Of a DNA stretch of 64,000 nt, positions 33,945 to 46,500 are shown piece after piece (position 1 is the stretch's first letter; each line of letters opens with the position of its first letter). Source of the stretch: Posidonia oceanica (taxonomy: Eukaryota > Streptophyta > Magnoliopsida > Alismatales > Posidoniaceae); the NCBI GenBank assembly GCA_037176725.1, contig JAZBRS010000029.1, positions 49,734,001 through 49,798,000 of the forward strand. Direction: 5' to 3'. Made by a program: the position numbers and the translations under genes. The notes under the pieces are model-generated. The model was not told where the DNA came from and did no database searches. It saw only the letters and a list, made by a program, of their open reading frames with translations.

Positions 33945-36329
33945 GTGCTCGCAGCACGTGCTCCAGTGGTTATTGACTTAACCTTGGACACCCATCGCGT
34001 CCCTTACAGCTACGCCACAGAAATGTGTGCAGAAGTAACGCGATCGGGGAGGGTCTACAGGCCCTCGGCACCGGTAATTAGGCCAAATCACCCTAAACCT
34101 GCTATGCCCCCACCCTCTAGCCAACCCGTAGTAGGTCCAACCTCAAATCCACCTGTAGCAAGCCAAATCCCTGCCCAACCTGTAGTGGCCCAGCTTCCTG
34201 CCACTACCCCCTTAGAGCTTGCCAAAACAACCCCTCCTGTTGCCAAAAAGAACCAACCCAAGGCAGACATAACCTCCCAACTTAAGAAGGTCAAAGCTGA
34301 CATTTCCATTTGGGACCTAATCCACACCTCTGCCGAACACCGCGAGGCTTTTCTTCGCGTGTTCCAGGCTGCCCGTGTGTCCCAGTCTATTGAGCCTTCA
34401 GCCTTGGAGAGCATGGTAGGGATGATTGCGGAGCCCCAGGTCATCTCTTTTACAAGTGATGAACTACCTTCGGCGGGGATTAATCATAATCAACCCCTGT
34501 TCGTCACGGTTCAGTTCAAAAACTTTCGCATTCCCCTAACGCTGGTTGATAATGGGTCAGGCCTTAACGTCTGCCCCTTGCGTACTGCAACCAAGCTCGG
34601 ATTCAAAGCCGAGGACATCACGCCAGCCGTGAAGGGAATGACAGCTTTTGACAACACCCACCATGACGCTCTAGGGATCCTGATTATTCCTCTTGCTATC
34701 GGCCCGGTCGTCTTCGATGTAGAATTCTATGTCGTCGACTTGAAGCCAAATTTCAATCTTCTGCTTGGGCGCCCTTGGCTCCACAAGCATCAGGTCCTTC
34801 CTTCGACCCTCCATCGGATGATAAAGTACCGTCGCGGCGATGATGTCATTGTCGTCATGGCGGAGAACTTTGAGAAGGAGCGGATCGAAGCAGTCTCCCC
34901 CATGTCTTCACAAGCTATCCCATTTGACCCCGAGACTTCTGAAGCTCTATATCGTGTTAATCGGTGCGAGCCGGTTAACTTCATTCCTGATCTTGAACGT
35001 GTTAACTCATTGGCCGTTCACAGCAACCCCTTCCGAATGGTCGAGAATGTATGTCACAGGTGGGGTTACATAAAGGGTACACCGCTCGGGCGTCACAGCC
35101 AGGGGATCGCAGAGCCGATCGCAGCGGTGGAGCGGAGGAAATCTGAAGGCCTCGGTTATGAACCCAAGCTCAACGAAGATCACTGCCTTCAGCTCAAGGA
35201 TCAAGAGCCAGCCATCCCTAGAGATCTCACTAACTTCACCAGTGCAGGAGTTCTGGGATCGACCGATGATCAAGCCGTGGTGCCGACAGAAGACTGGGTC
35301 TGCATTGAGGACTACTACTCGGATGAGGAGCAGTCTGGCACAGTAGAGGCAGTCCCAACTGGCAGCAAGGCAATGATCAGCACAGAGGCACCACAGTCAG
35401 TTCGTTCAGCTCTCCCTCCAGCGAATACAGTAGACAGCTCAGCAGGCTCTGTGGCAGAACTGGCAAGCTCTCACACTTTTGCAGCCACATCTGCATCACA
35501 AGTACAGGTAGCAGCAGTACAGGAGTCAGAGACACTCCTTCTGGCAGAATCGGGCAGGCTACCTGCGGTTGCAGTCGCACCAGTGCCACTGTCACTCTCT
35601 CTGGAGGGACAGTCGATCAATTCAGTCAGCAGCGCGACTCAGCCTACTCCAGCAGCCGCATCACTAAGAATGCAGTCGGCGCAGTCCGCTTCGCATCTTC
35701 CTGCCGCAAAGCAGCAACTCTCATGGCAGGCCCCCATGGCATCAGAAGCTGCACTCTCACAGTCACAACCAAATGCAGAGGACCAACTAAGCACCATAGT
35801 CTCTCGGCCCTTGAGCCCTCAGAAGAGCACCTCTGCCTGCCCTCCACCTACAACAGTGACTCTGGCAGCATACCCATCTGTGGCCCCGCTGACCGGTCTG
35901 TTTGGATCTCCCACGCCAAAGCTGCCATTATCAGGTGCGCCCATGAGCCAGATCATGCAAATTCCAAGGGCAGCGATCCGTCTTGCAGCCGGGCCAGTGC
36001 CGCAGGCCCCCGGCGCCTACTACGTCGACACACCCTCAGACGAGGAGGAAGGAGTGGCGATAGAAGCCTAGGTCGATTCATGGATGTCTGACTTAGAGCT
36101 ACTTTATCAAGAACAACTCAAGTCGATAGCAGAAGACCTGGCAGAGCATCGAGCCGCAGAAAGGAAAGGGAAAGCTGTGGTTACGGACCCTCCTCTGCAA
36201 GAAGACCATGCCTCTATCATGGTCCCGGAAGAAGGCTTGGCAGCACCGGACTTCCCTAGACCAGATGAACTCATCACTCTCCGACCAGAAGGCGGGTCTA
36301 GGTGGTTTGTGCAACACATGCCTCACTAG
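33945..36329 (+). pseudogene. Gag C-terminus, protease and linker, element C
   Basis: A 708-codon open segment (33945-36071). It holds VTRSGRVYRP, a Pro-rich stretch, the SIWDLIHTSAEHREAF box, protease LVDNGSGLNVCP (34543 onward) and FNLLLGRPWLHKH (34755), and a G-patch-like WGYIKGTPLGRHSQGIAEP (35060-35120). A long low-complexity Ser/Ala/Gln linker follows, then VDTPSDEEEGVAIEA. Stops at 36069 (CAG in D) and 36327 (TTG in D). The protease itself is open in this copy. Confidence 0.85.
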
Positions 36330-38290
36330 AGCAGCATAGCGAGCAGCAATGTCCAGATCAGCCACCGGTCCGGCATACCCTCCACAAGCACACTAGAAGA
36401 CTCAGAGGAGGAAGCACTAGCAGTCCAAGCAGCAGTAGTAACAGAGCAGAAAGCAGAATCAGTAGCAGAGTTGTTAGCAGCCTCAGTAGCAGAATCATCA
36501 GCTGTATCAGCAGCAGAATTAACAAGGCCTTCAGCAGTATCAACAGCAGAATCAGTCAGGCCAGAGCAAACAGTAGAAGGAGTTGCTGGGACGGAGGTCG
36601 CGCGCCGAGGCTACAAGAATACTCGAGTGAGCGTGACCATCCTGAAGCGTCACCAGGGCCAAGCAGCGGAACATATACACTCTTTCGACATCACAAGTCC
36701 TTCTTTTGAGAAAGAGATCCTCTCGGAACTTATTGCTTATGGAGAGGAGGACGATACGGGAATGGATGAGATTGACGAACCATTGCCCGAGTTCCGGCCC
36801 TATGACGACGACCCAGAAGGCCCCAACCTCCATGTTGAAGAAGAAACAGAGGTTGTCAACATCGGCACAGTTGAGGAAGTCAGAGAAGTTCGTATCAGTG
36901 CTCAGCTGTCCTCCCAGGCTCGAACAGAGTTCATCGCATTTTTCAAAGAATATGCGGATATCTTCGCCTGGAGTTACGAGGATATGGTCGACCTTGACAT
37001 AGAGATAGTGGTGCACAATCTGCCCTTAAACCTAGATGCCAGGTTAGTGAAGTAGAAACTAAGAAGATGGCAACCGCAGTGGCTGCTCATCATCAAAGAA
37101 GAGATAATGAAGCAGCTCAGAGTCAACTTTCTGAAGGTCGTTCTTTATCCTGAGTGGCTGGCAAACATTGTACCTGTGCCCAAGAAAGATGGCCGAGTTC
37201 GGATCTGCATCGACTATAGGGACCTGAATAAGGCGAGTCCCAAGGACGACTTCCCCTTGCCTCACATTGATGTCCTAGTCGACAATACAGCAGGCCACAA
37301 GATGCTCTCCTTCATGGACGGCTTTTCTGGATATAACCAAGTTAAAATGGCAGAAGAAGACATGGAAAAGACTTCATTCATCACCCCTTGGGGAGTCTTC
37401 TGCTACCAAGTCATGCCGTTCGGTCTGAAGAATGCTGGTGCGACCTATCAGAGGGCCATGACTGCGCTGTTCCACGACCTCATGCACCGAAAAGTGGAGG
37501 TCTACGTAGACGACATGATTGCTAAAACCAGAGAGCCTGAAGACCATCTTGCCTGTCTAAAAAAGCTCTTTGATCGTCTACGGAAGTACAAATTGCGCTT
37601 GAATCCCAAGAAGTGTGTATTCAGGGTGTCTTCTGGCAAGCTGCTCGGCTACATTGTTAGCCAAAGGGGGATTGAGGTGGACCCGATGAAAGCAAAAGCC
37701 ATCGTGGACATGCCACCCCCTAGAACTGAAAAGGAGGTCAGAAGTCTGCTTGGGCGTTTACAGTATATCAGTCGCTTTATTGCACAGCTTACGCCCATCT
37801 GTGAACCCATATTCAAGCTCCTGAAGAAGAATGCGCAAATCGACTGGAGCGAGGAGTGTCAGGCTGCATTTGCCAAGATCAAGCAGCTGTTGATCAAGCC
37901 TCCTGTCTTGGTTCCCCCTACACCAGGGAGACCTTTGCTTCTCTACCTTTCTACCACGCAGCATTCCATGGGCGCCGTCTTGGGCCAACATGACGAATCT
38001 GGTAGAAAGGAGCGTGCCATCTATTACCTGAGCAAGAAGTTTAATGAATGCGAAGCCAGGTACAGTACACTAGAGAAGACCTGCTTGTCCCTTGTCTGGG
38101 CTGCACAGAAACTAAGGCAGTACATGATGGCATACCCAGTTCAGCTCTTATGCCGGCATGATCCTATCAAGTTCCTCTTTCAAAAGCCGGCCATGGTAGG
38201 CAGATGTGCTAAGTGGCAGGTGTTATTGTCTCAGTACGACATCACCTTTGTCACACTGAAATCCATGAAGGGTCAGGCCATGGCAGACCA
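36330..38290 (+). pseudogene. Reverse transcriptase and RNase H, element C
   Basis: The Ala/Glu/Gln-rich linker (36360-36560) precedes NTRVSVTILKRH, the acidic segment, and RT motifs PVPKKDGRVRIC, IDYRDLNKAS, MDGFSGYNQVK, MPFGLKNAGATYQR and YVDD (37503-37514). RNase H follows with YLSTTQHSMGAVLGQHDE and IYYLSKKF. Apart from one stop at 37053 (CAG in D) the RT frame is open from 36330 to 38290, and every catalytic motif I can see is kept. Confidence 0.87.
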
Positions 38291-40127
38291 TCTTGCTGAT
38301 CTTCCTCTACCTGAATACCAACCCCTCCAGACGCAGTTCCCTGACGAGGACACCCTCTTCGCAATGGAGGACTCTGAGGAGAAAAATCCTGAAAAACAAG
38401 AGGAATGGCAGCTCTACTTTGATGGCACTGTCAACAAAAAGGGCTGAGGCGTAGGCGCAGTGCTGACCACGCCCCCAGGGACAGATGATTCCTTTTGCGA
38501 GGAAGCTAACTTTCACCTGCACAAACAATGAGGCGGAGTATGAAGCATGCATCCTAGGGTTGAAAGTCGCCCTCGAGCATAAGACGCAGAAGCTGCATGT
38601 GCACAGTGACGCCATGCTAATGATTTCTCAAGTGAACGGCGACTGGAGAACAAAAGATCCCAAACTTGTGCCGTATCACGAACACCTGCTGAGGCTGATG
38701 GAAGAATTTGAGAGCATCTGCTTCACATACATGAATAGAGCAAAGAACGCGTACGCAGACGCACTAGCAACTCTGGCATCCTGGCTCACTATACCTGAAG
38801 ACAGCACAGTGGATGTATCTGTTACCCGCATTGAGCAGCCTGCACATTGCCAGAACATAGAAGAGGCGGATCCAGCAGAGAAGCAGCCCTGGTATCAAGA
38901 CATAAAATCTTTCCTGGAGTCTGGCAGCTTTCCTCCTGATACCGCGGCAGCAGACAAGAGAACTCTGGCACGTCTGGCGTCAAAATATGTGTTGGGGGAT
39001 GGGCAGCTGTACAGAAGGTCATATAATTAGATGCTACTGCGCTGCCTGAACAGATCAGAGGCTGACATGTTGATGCTTCAAGTGCATGCAGAGACCTGTG
39101 GCCCGCACATGAACGGTGTCCTCCTAGCCAAGAAGATCATGCTCCAAGGATATTTCTAGCAGACCATGGAAGCAGACTGCTGCCGATTCGTGCGTAGATG
39201 CCACAACTGCCAAATCCATGGTAACTTCATTAAGGCCCCCCCACAACAGCTGCATAACATGTCTTCGCCATGGCCTTTCTCCACCTGGGGGATCGATGTC
39301 ATTGGCGCCATCCACCCGGCTGCTTCAAATGGTCATCGTTACATTCTGGTCGCGATCGATTACTTTACCAAGTGGAAGCAGCCTCTTATAAGACAGTCAC
39401 CGCTGTGGCAACAGAAAAGTTTATCAGGAACAATATCGTTGCCCGATATAGGGTCCCGCACTCTGTCATCTTTGATAATGGCACAAACTTCATTGCCAAA
39501 AGGATCGAGGAATACCTGCAGAGTCTCAAGATCAAGCATCATAGATCCTCGCCCTACCGGCCACAGATGAACGGAGCGGTGGAGTCTGCAAACAAGAACA
39601 TTGTTAAAATCCTGAAGAAGATGGCAGAAACCCACAAGGATTGGCATGACAAGCTCCCGTACACGCTTTGGGCGTACAGGACATCAATCCGGACCTCGAC
39701 GGGACCCACCCCGTATTCTCTGGTATACGGCATGGAAGCGGTGTTACCTGTCGAAGTAGAGATCCCCTCACTGCGGATCCTACGAGAAGCTGAGTTGGAA
39801 GAGGCAGAATGGGTTGAAGACCACTGCGTCCAACTAAATTTGATTGATGAGCACAGACTGCAAGCTATGTACAACGCTCACTGCTACCAGAAGCGGATGG
39901 CCAGAGCAATCTTGAAGAAGGTCCAGCCCAGAAACTTTCAGCCAGGGGACCTCGTTTTGCGCGCCATCCACTTGCCTGACGGTCGAGGCAAATTCCGACC
40001 TAATTGGCGTGGCCCCTTTGTGGTCAAGCAGATCTTCTCGGGAGGCACTGTAGCTCTTGAGGATATGGACCAGGTCGAGCAGTCTGAGCCCGTCAACCTT
40101 TGCTACCTCAAGAAGTACTATCAGTAG
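38291..40127 (+). pseudogene. Second RNase H and integrase, element C
   Basis: Second RNase H: YFDGT, NNEAEYEA, HSDA, YADALA. Integrase: HAETCGPHMNG...CHNCQIHG, WGIDVIGAIHP, FDNGTNF, NGAVESANKN, GPFVVKQIFSGG, ending YYQ at TAG 40125. Damage: stop 38445 (CGA in D); an extra C in 'acgcccccaggg' near 38475 shifts the frame; stops at 39028 (CAG in D) and 39157 (TGG in D); and a 4-nt loss in 'accaagtggaagcag' near 39376 restores the original frame. From 39380 to the end it is open. Confidence 0.85.
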
Positions 40128-41561
40128 CCGAGGGCGGCCCCGTTGCAGATGCCCTTCTCCCACCTACACACTTGCATTCTCGCTCCTTACATCCTCGTCC
40201 TACCTGCGTCTTCTATCTATCCTACTCTTGCATTCTCTCTTTTCAAAATCATCATCGTCATCTTCTCAAAACATGCATCATCTCTCTTTTCAAATCATCA
40301 TCGTCATCCCCTCAAATCATGCATTGCATCTTTGCCCGGTGATGAGAACCGGAAGTGCTTGCCTGCTCTGGAAGGAGTCCGCCCTACCTCACCTGGCACT
40401 ACTTAGATGTCTTAGCTAGTGAGGGAGCCACCACCAATCAGGGCAGGCGAACTGCCTAAACTCGTAAGGACATACACCTCTGAGGGAGAAAACAATGTTA
40501 GGATGTGAGTTTGAAAAAAGTGAGAGTAGACATCTAGGCTTGGGCACGTCCAAGGAACAGAAGACGAAGACAGAAGCCGGCCCTAGAGATAGGGGTGTGC
40601 AGTCTAACCCTACTCCTTCTACCCATCACACAGCAGACCCAAAGCCCAGATCCATAACAACTCAAACACCCTTCTTTTGCCACCAAAATGGGGATAGCAA
40701 AAGCCTGAAAAAAGAGAAAAAAAAAAGAAATCAAACAAGCAAAAAAAAGAGATAGGACAAAAAAAAAAAAAAAAAAAAAGAGAAAAAGGGCAAGATTCAG
40801 TCCAAAAATGCAGGCACCATCATCCCCCGTACCTTACAAGGGACCCAAGGGTGTTAAGCTTAAAAATGGTCTACCACTTCCCTCCAAAAGCAAACACTTA
40901 CCCTCTCCTAGCTAGGGGTGGAGAAAGACTGCATACCTATGAGGGAGAAATAAAGAAAAAAGAGAGCAGAAAGAGTAGGTGTAGGTCCTGAGAGTTCGGC
41001 AAGTAGCCTGTCCTCACCACACCACCACCTGTACAAGTGCCAACACCCGTTCCAGAGTGCCACCAGCAAGCCAAGAGTCTAAGTAGGGCCCAGTGAGCCG
41101 GGGACCACTCCCTTCCTTTGCAGCAGGCACCAAAGCACTCCGTATGCTGAGGGCACCCAAGCATACTAATCATTTCATAAGCATACCAACCTGCATCATG
41201 CATACATGCATCCTCAATTATCCTTCTTTCTTATCAATTGTTCCGCTCTGCAACTCGCTTCGACTCTGAGACAGTGCTCCTTGCCTAGAACGCGTTGACG
41301 TTGCTCGAGCTGCGCTGGTCCAGACCTCCTGCCAGCCCTTGCCCCTGTGCCCACAAGACTGCTACAGATTTCCTTTGCTTATCTATGCTTAACTGCTATA
41401 TTCTGACATTAACTGCTGGACACATGTTGAACTACATTATCAGCCTCAGATTCTGCCTTCTGTCAGAGATTATATGCCTGTGTGATCTGACTGTTTACAA
41501 TGCTGATAACAGGTACCTTCAAGTTCTGCAGCTATCTGCCTGTACCCCTGCGATCTGTGCA
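40128..41561 (+). other. Post-pol spacer, element C
   Basis: Non-coding, with the conserved block 40340-40500, poly-A runs (40712-40790), 'gaaagagtaggtgtagg' (40972) and a segment to 41520 shared with D. Just before the extra ORF, 'gctgataacag|gtaccttcaag' resembles a splice acceptor (D has 'gatgctag|gtactttcaag'). Confidence 0.7.
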
Positions 41562-41910
41562 ATGGGCTTCCCTACCCTGTTGACTCCAGCACACTGCTCG
41601 GAGACCCTGCGAGAATGGATCGGCCCAGCTTACCCAAGAAAACTGCGAAAAGCTGCGCCTGTGGGGCATTCCAACCAAGCTACTGAAGGCTGCTGATGTG
41701 GAAGTAAGCCGCCATCTTCTGTGTGCCGCCGCAAGGTTCTGGAAACCGGCACACCATGTCTTTCGCTTTGGCAGAACTGAGCTAACACCCACACTGGAAG
41801 AAGTGCGTCGGATCTGCGGCTTCTCCAAGATCATGGGGCCGCCTATCTTCATAAGGCGTGATGGATACCTCGAGGTCCTGAGCCAACTGACTGGGCTCCC
41901 TACTCGAAGC
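41562..41910 (+). pseudogene. Extra 3' ORF, element C: frameshifted 5' part
   Basis: It starts MGFPTLLTPAHCSE (41562), aligned with Met47 of the D ORF. A frameshift near 41620-41640 moves the match from one frame to another; LWGIPTKLLKAADVEVSRH and FWKPAHHVFRF...LEEVRRICGF are then read to LTGLPTRS. It stops at 41910, where the LTR of element D begins. The remaining two thirds should lie beyond element D. See the D copy for what the domain may be. Confidence 0.8.
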
Positions 41911-42574
41911 TGTAGCGATCCCGATCGGAATCAGGCTCGCTATCTAGCGGCGGTTGGATCCGAGGAAGAGGCTCGACTCGAAAACACTTGAAATCGAGGA
42001 GAAAAAGGAAAGATAAGACAAATCAGAGTCGCCACCATGTCTATTAATGGGAGACAAGGAAAATCGGGGAAATGCGTGAATTAACGCGCAAAACCGAGCA
42101 AGAAATGCAAAGCAAAACAATGCAATGGAAAACAAATGCAAACAAATGCAAATAAGATGACTCTAACCTAGGATAGGGCAGTACGGTCATTGCGGGCCAA
42201 AAGACAGGGCAAGGACTCCTGTTACGTGCGGGGAAGGTGTTAGGCACCCCCGACACGCCCGAAAATCGGTCTTTCTAGGCTTACGCTCGCATACGCAGGG
42301 AAATGCAGGATTGAATGCCTATGTGCCTATAAATGCCTAAATGAATGCTCGAGGTGTGCTCTAAGTGGGAAGAAACAAAGCAAGGAAGTAAACGTGCTCT
42401 CTAAGTGCTCAGCTACACTGTCCGTGTTCCGAATTAGGCGAAACCTAGCTCGTGAGAACTCCAGACAGTAAGCATCACAGCCCTATATGCAAATGCAGGC
42501 GAGAAAGCAAAACAACGAGGAAACCATGCAATGCAGTCGGCATGCAAGGGAAAATGGCGTAAAACACGCAAAAC

Positions 42575-42850
42575 TAGACGAGAAAAGAGAAAGGCATGCA
42601 GAACGGAGCAAAAGAACAAAACCGGCACGGAAAACAAGCGAGAAAGCAAGGCAGCGCGCAAAACAAGGCAAGAAAACAAAAGGGCACGCAAAACGGTGCA
42701 AAAACGAGAGCGGCACGCAGAACAAGCGAGAAAGCAAGGCAGCGTGCAAAACAAGGCAAGAAAACAGAAGGACACGCAAAACGGTGCCAAAACGAGAGCG
42801 GGCACGCGAAACGGTGCCAAAACAGCGAAGCAAAAACCTCGGAAAAGCCA
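42575..42850 (-). repeat. Tandem repeats in LTR D tail
   Basis: Units of about 30 bp containing 'gcacgcaaaacggtgc' (plus strand), with irregular spacing. They are the counterpart of the 30-bp arrays in A and C. Several overlapping repetitive ORFs on both strands result and are not genes. Confidence 0.8.
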
Positions 42851-43284
42851 TGCGAATGCAAGAATGCAAAAAAAAAAGATTAGAAGAGGCCAAAGGGGAG
42901 GCAAAACAACGTGTGTGTAAGAACAGACGTCGTTTAGGACCGCTCAGAGTAGGTGTGAAGACCTACGGAGGGGAGAGTGTGCAAATGGAGGGATTACCAC
43001 CTCTTTGCGACTGTTTCTCGCTGAACCGTTCCACGGTGTGTCTCGCACGCTGCCCAAAGCTCGCGATGCGATCGGATCGTGGAAAAGGGGGAAGAAAGTC
43101 ACATTAAGTGATAAATCTAGGGAAAACACAACACAAGACACTCAGGAATACGCGAAACGGGGATTGGAAGATACAAGCAGAAAGGAGAGGCCCTATTCTA
43201 CATGCTCAAAGAAACAGAAAGCGAAAACAAGGAAAACTGTGCAGATGGCATGCAAATGCAATGCAGGGGTTCAGGGGGACATAC

Positions 43285-43500
43285 CTGGAAATCCGGGAGC
43301 CTGATCTGAAATCCGTCTGGTCCATGCTGAAGAGCGCTTCGCTGCAGTCGCCTGGGCAGCTTACTTGAGAAGATCCAACGGCCGGATCGGAAGATATCGC
43401 AGCTTCAAAGCGGAAGGGCCAGGATAGGGGAGAAGAATAGATCTAGGTGTTTAGGAGGTCCTAGGGATGTGCAAAAGGTCCTCCCAAGTGAAAGGGAGCT
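43285..43500 (-). promoter_or_regulatory. Conserved exon-like block in LTR D with 5' splice site
   Basis: In minus-strand sense it starts after ...TTTTAG and ends TTCCAG|GTATGTCC, with GT at 43284-43283. The equivalent donor in the 5' LTR would lie about 1.4 kb past 63907, outside the window. The acceptor-like TGTTGTGTCAG ends at 62768. A second donor-like site, CTCAG|GTACAT, is at 45009. Confidence 0.5.
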
Positions 43501-46500
43501 AAAAGTGCTTAGTGTGTGCAAAAGGATGCTTGAATGCAAGACTAAATGAATGCAGGATGCATGCAAAAGCAAGAAAAAGCAAAGAGAAGAAACCGGGAAA
43601 GGAAAGGAGTTAAAAAAAGCATTTTGAAAAAGAAAGGGGCTAAAAATGCAAATTTTCCAGAAAACAGGGGTCCACAGGAAGGGATTTTGAAAACAAGAGA
43701 GGGCGGGGGTCCATTTTGCAAAAAACTAGGCTCAGAAAGCTGTTTTGAAAAGAGGGTATGCTTTAGGAGAAGTTTTTAAAAACAAAAAGGGATCAGAAAG
43801 CAATTTCAAAAAAACTAGGGTTTAAAATGCAAATTTTCCAGAAAACAAGGTTCTGGTGAGTCTGAGGATACTAGTGGAGGGTCTGCATGCAATTTGGTAA
43901 GCATAGGAGCTAGAATGCAAGTTTAGGGGCAAAATGGTCTTTTCACATGATTTTTTAAAAGATGCAAGGACCTATGAGTGATTTTGAAATTATGTAGGGG
44001 TCAAGTATGCAATTTTATATGGAAACATGCTCTGAAAATCAAGGGACAGGACTGCAGTGTAATTTTGAAAAAAACAGGGTTGAAAATGCAATTTAATAAG
44101 CTAAATATGCATGAAAAATGACTACTGTGCATTAGAAAGGACCTACATGCAAAAATCAGAAAACAGAGGATAGAATATGCAATGCAACAAGCAAAAATAA
44201 AAAATAAATCCTAAGTTCTACAGTGCAGTGGATTAAAATGCAAAAACAGAAATAGCAGGGGCTCAGAATGCAATGCAATAAGGCAAAGTTACAGCATTAA
44301 ATTTAAATAAACTACTGCAGGACTTAAATGCAAAAATCAAAAACAGGAGGGCTGAAATCCAATTTTCTACTGAATGAATGCACAGTAAATGGACTACCAT
44401 GCAAATACAGGAAAACACAAACAGTTCATGCAATTTAGTATGGTTTTAACATAGAAAACAGCAGATTTAATTAAATAAGGACCGGAACGCAAAATAAGGA
44501 AAACTCAGGCCAGATATGCAATATTCACCAGAAAACCTTAGCCAGAGAAAAATAAAGGAATAGTAAAAACTCCGACGCCATGGGCACTGTAGCAGCAAGC
44601 TGCCAGCGCCCATGAACGCCGGCACAGGGGGCTTGCAGACGCGTAGACCGGCGGGGGCGGTGCTTCCGGAGCTGACGGAGGCAGGGCGACGATCGGCGGA
44701 GGACGACAGGGCCTGGAACGCACCGGAGCACTCGCCGGAGCTCTGCAGAGGCTCAGGGGCTTGGTCTGGCCGTTCGACGCAGCGAAGCTGCATTCTGAGG
44801 ACCGGAGGAGCCTCCTGACGTCCGTGCGGAGCTGAGGGGATCGCCGGGGTCGAGTTCCGCTGGCTGGAGCGTCGTGACGTCCGGAGAACGTCGCCGGAGA
44901 AGAAAGGTCTGACCGGAGCTTGACTCGGAGCAGGAAGACCGGAAATCCTAATCTAAAGGCTGGAGAAGCAAGAGGGAAGGAAGAGGAAGCTAAGGGAAGC
45001 AAAATGTACCTGAGTCCGCGTCTGAGATGTCCTCCCGACGTCAGTGGTTTCAGAGGTGGCCGGCGGAAGTCGTCCGGTCGCTGTGGGTACTGTCGGCTGC
45101 TCGCGAGGGCTGGAGCGGCTTCAGAACGTTCCTCTGGAGCTTCCCAGATGTCCGGACGCAAGCTTCGCAGCTCAGCAGAGGATTCGGCCGATTTGGGTTC
45201 ACAGGTGACAGCCGGGGGCCGGGGAGGGTGTCTGCTGCTCCTCAGGCTGGATGGGTTGCTCTGGAAGATTGCTGGAGGTTCGGGGAGTGATTCTGGGTGA
45301 TTGGATTGCTGTTCTGGAGGCTGTGGAGGGGATTTGGGAGTTGATCGGATTTCTAGTCAGTGGTTGATGCAGGTGTTTGTAGTGGAGTTCTCGGTCTGTG
45401 GTGAGGGATAGGGCCGGAGGCTAGGTGTTTTTGGAAGGTGGATGTCTGGTGGATTTCTGGGTGGAGTTTGGGAAGAAGCTGCGGGCTGTGGTGAAGGGAA
45501 TTGTGTGGTGGGTTGTGGATGGGTCTACAGGTGGAGTGTCGGGTGATCAAGGGTAGTTTTATGTGGTGAAAAGGCAGTGGAAGATCGGGGGATGAAGGCT
45601 GGCTGCTGGGTGAAGTTGGGGGAGTAATTGGGAGGTGGATGAAGGCTTGGAGTGGGTTTGGTTTACTGGACAAAAATGAGGATGATCTGCTGAACTTAAA
45701 GAAGGAAAAAGGAATGCTTCTGGTGTGGGAATGCTCTGGAATGGAGGCCTCTCTCCGGGATGTCGAAGACTCTCAAGCTCTGCTCTCTCTTCTCACTCTC
45801 TTCTCCGGAATTGGAAGGTGAAGAGAAGGAGAAAGGAGGTTGCTCAGGTGGAGGAAGATCTCTGGATTTCGGTCTCTCTCAGGTTGGGTTCTCTCTGATT
45901 GCTCTCTCTGGATCGCTCTCTGCCAACCTTCGAACGGAGTTGAAGGACGCAGGCTTAAAACGAGGAGAAGCTGCCGGTACACGCGCGCTGGAAATTTGAA
46001 ATCAACGGCGTCGCACTGCAGCTGAAAGGGGACGGATGCCGGCGAGGCGACGGGCATTGAATGCCTCCTGGAATCGACGCTGAGATAGGAGAGAGCGGCG
46101 AGCTCTGTGGATTGAAGTGATGGAAGCTCAAATTCAAAACCACAGAGGGAAAGCTGTAGCCGGCCGCTCGTGGGAAGAACGCTGAAAAAAAAATGCAGAA
46201 GGAGAGGGAGGAAGAAGGAGGGGCGTGGGCCGGACCGTGCGGGGAGCTGAAGAAAAAAGGAAATAAAAAAGGGGAACGGGCCGGATTGAGCCCAGTAGAG
46301 AAAAGAAAGAATGGAAGAGAAAAGTAAGAAAGAAAGAGAGGGTAGAATGGGGAAATAAAATAGGTAAGAATAAACTAAAAATAAATAAAAGTGCCAGAAG
46401 GAATGTGCTGTAGATTAGGATTTCAATTAGTATTTTTAATGGTTATTTTGAGTTGATTATTGTGTTTTGGGCTTAATTAGGGTTTTAGGGTTTTGGTTTT

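Larger units (their letters stand above)
26310..41910 (+). mobile_element. Element C: Tat/Ogre-type retrotransposon with deleted PBS and leader, interrupted by D
   Basis: It begins with the intact LTR start TGTTGACACCCC at 26310 inside element B's spacer. The LTR tail, PBS, leader and gag ATG are deleted (joint near 31342). gag-pol (31342-40127), spacer and the first third of the extra ORF follow, then LTR D begins at 41911. Without a PBS it is dead in cis. Its 3' half should resume to the right of element D. Confidence 0.87.
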
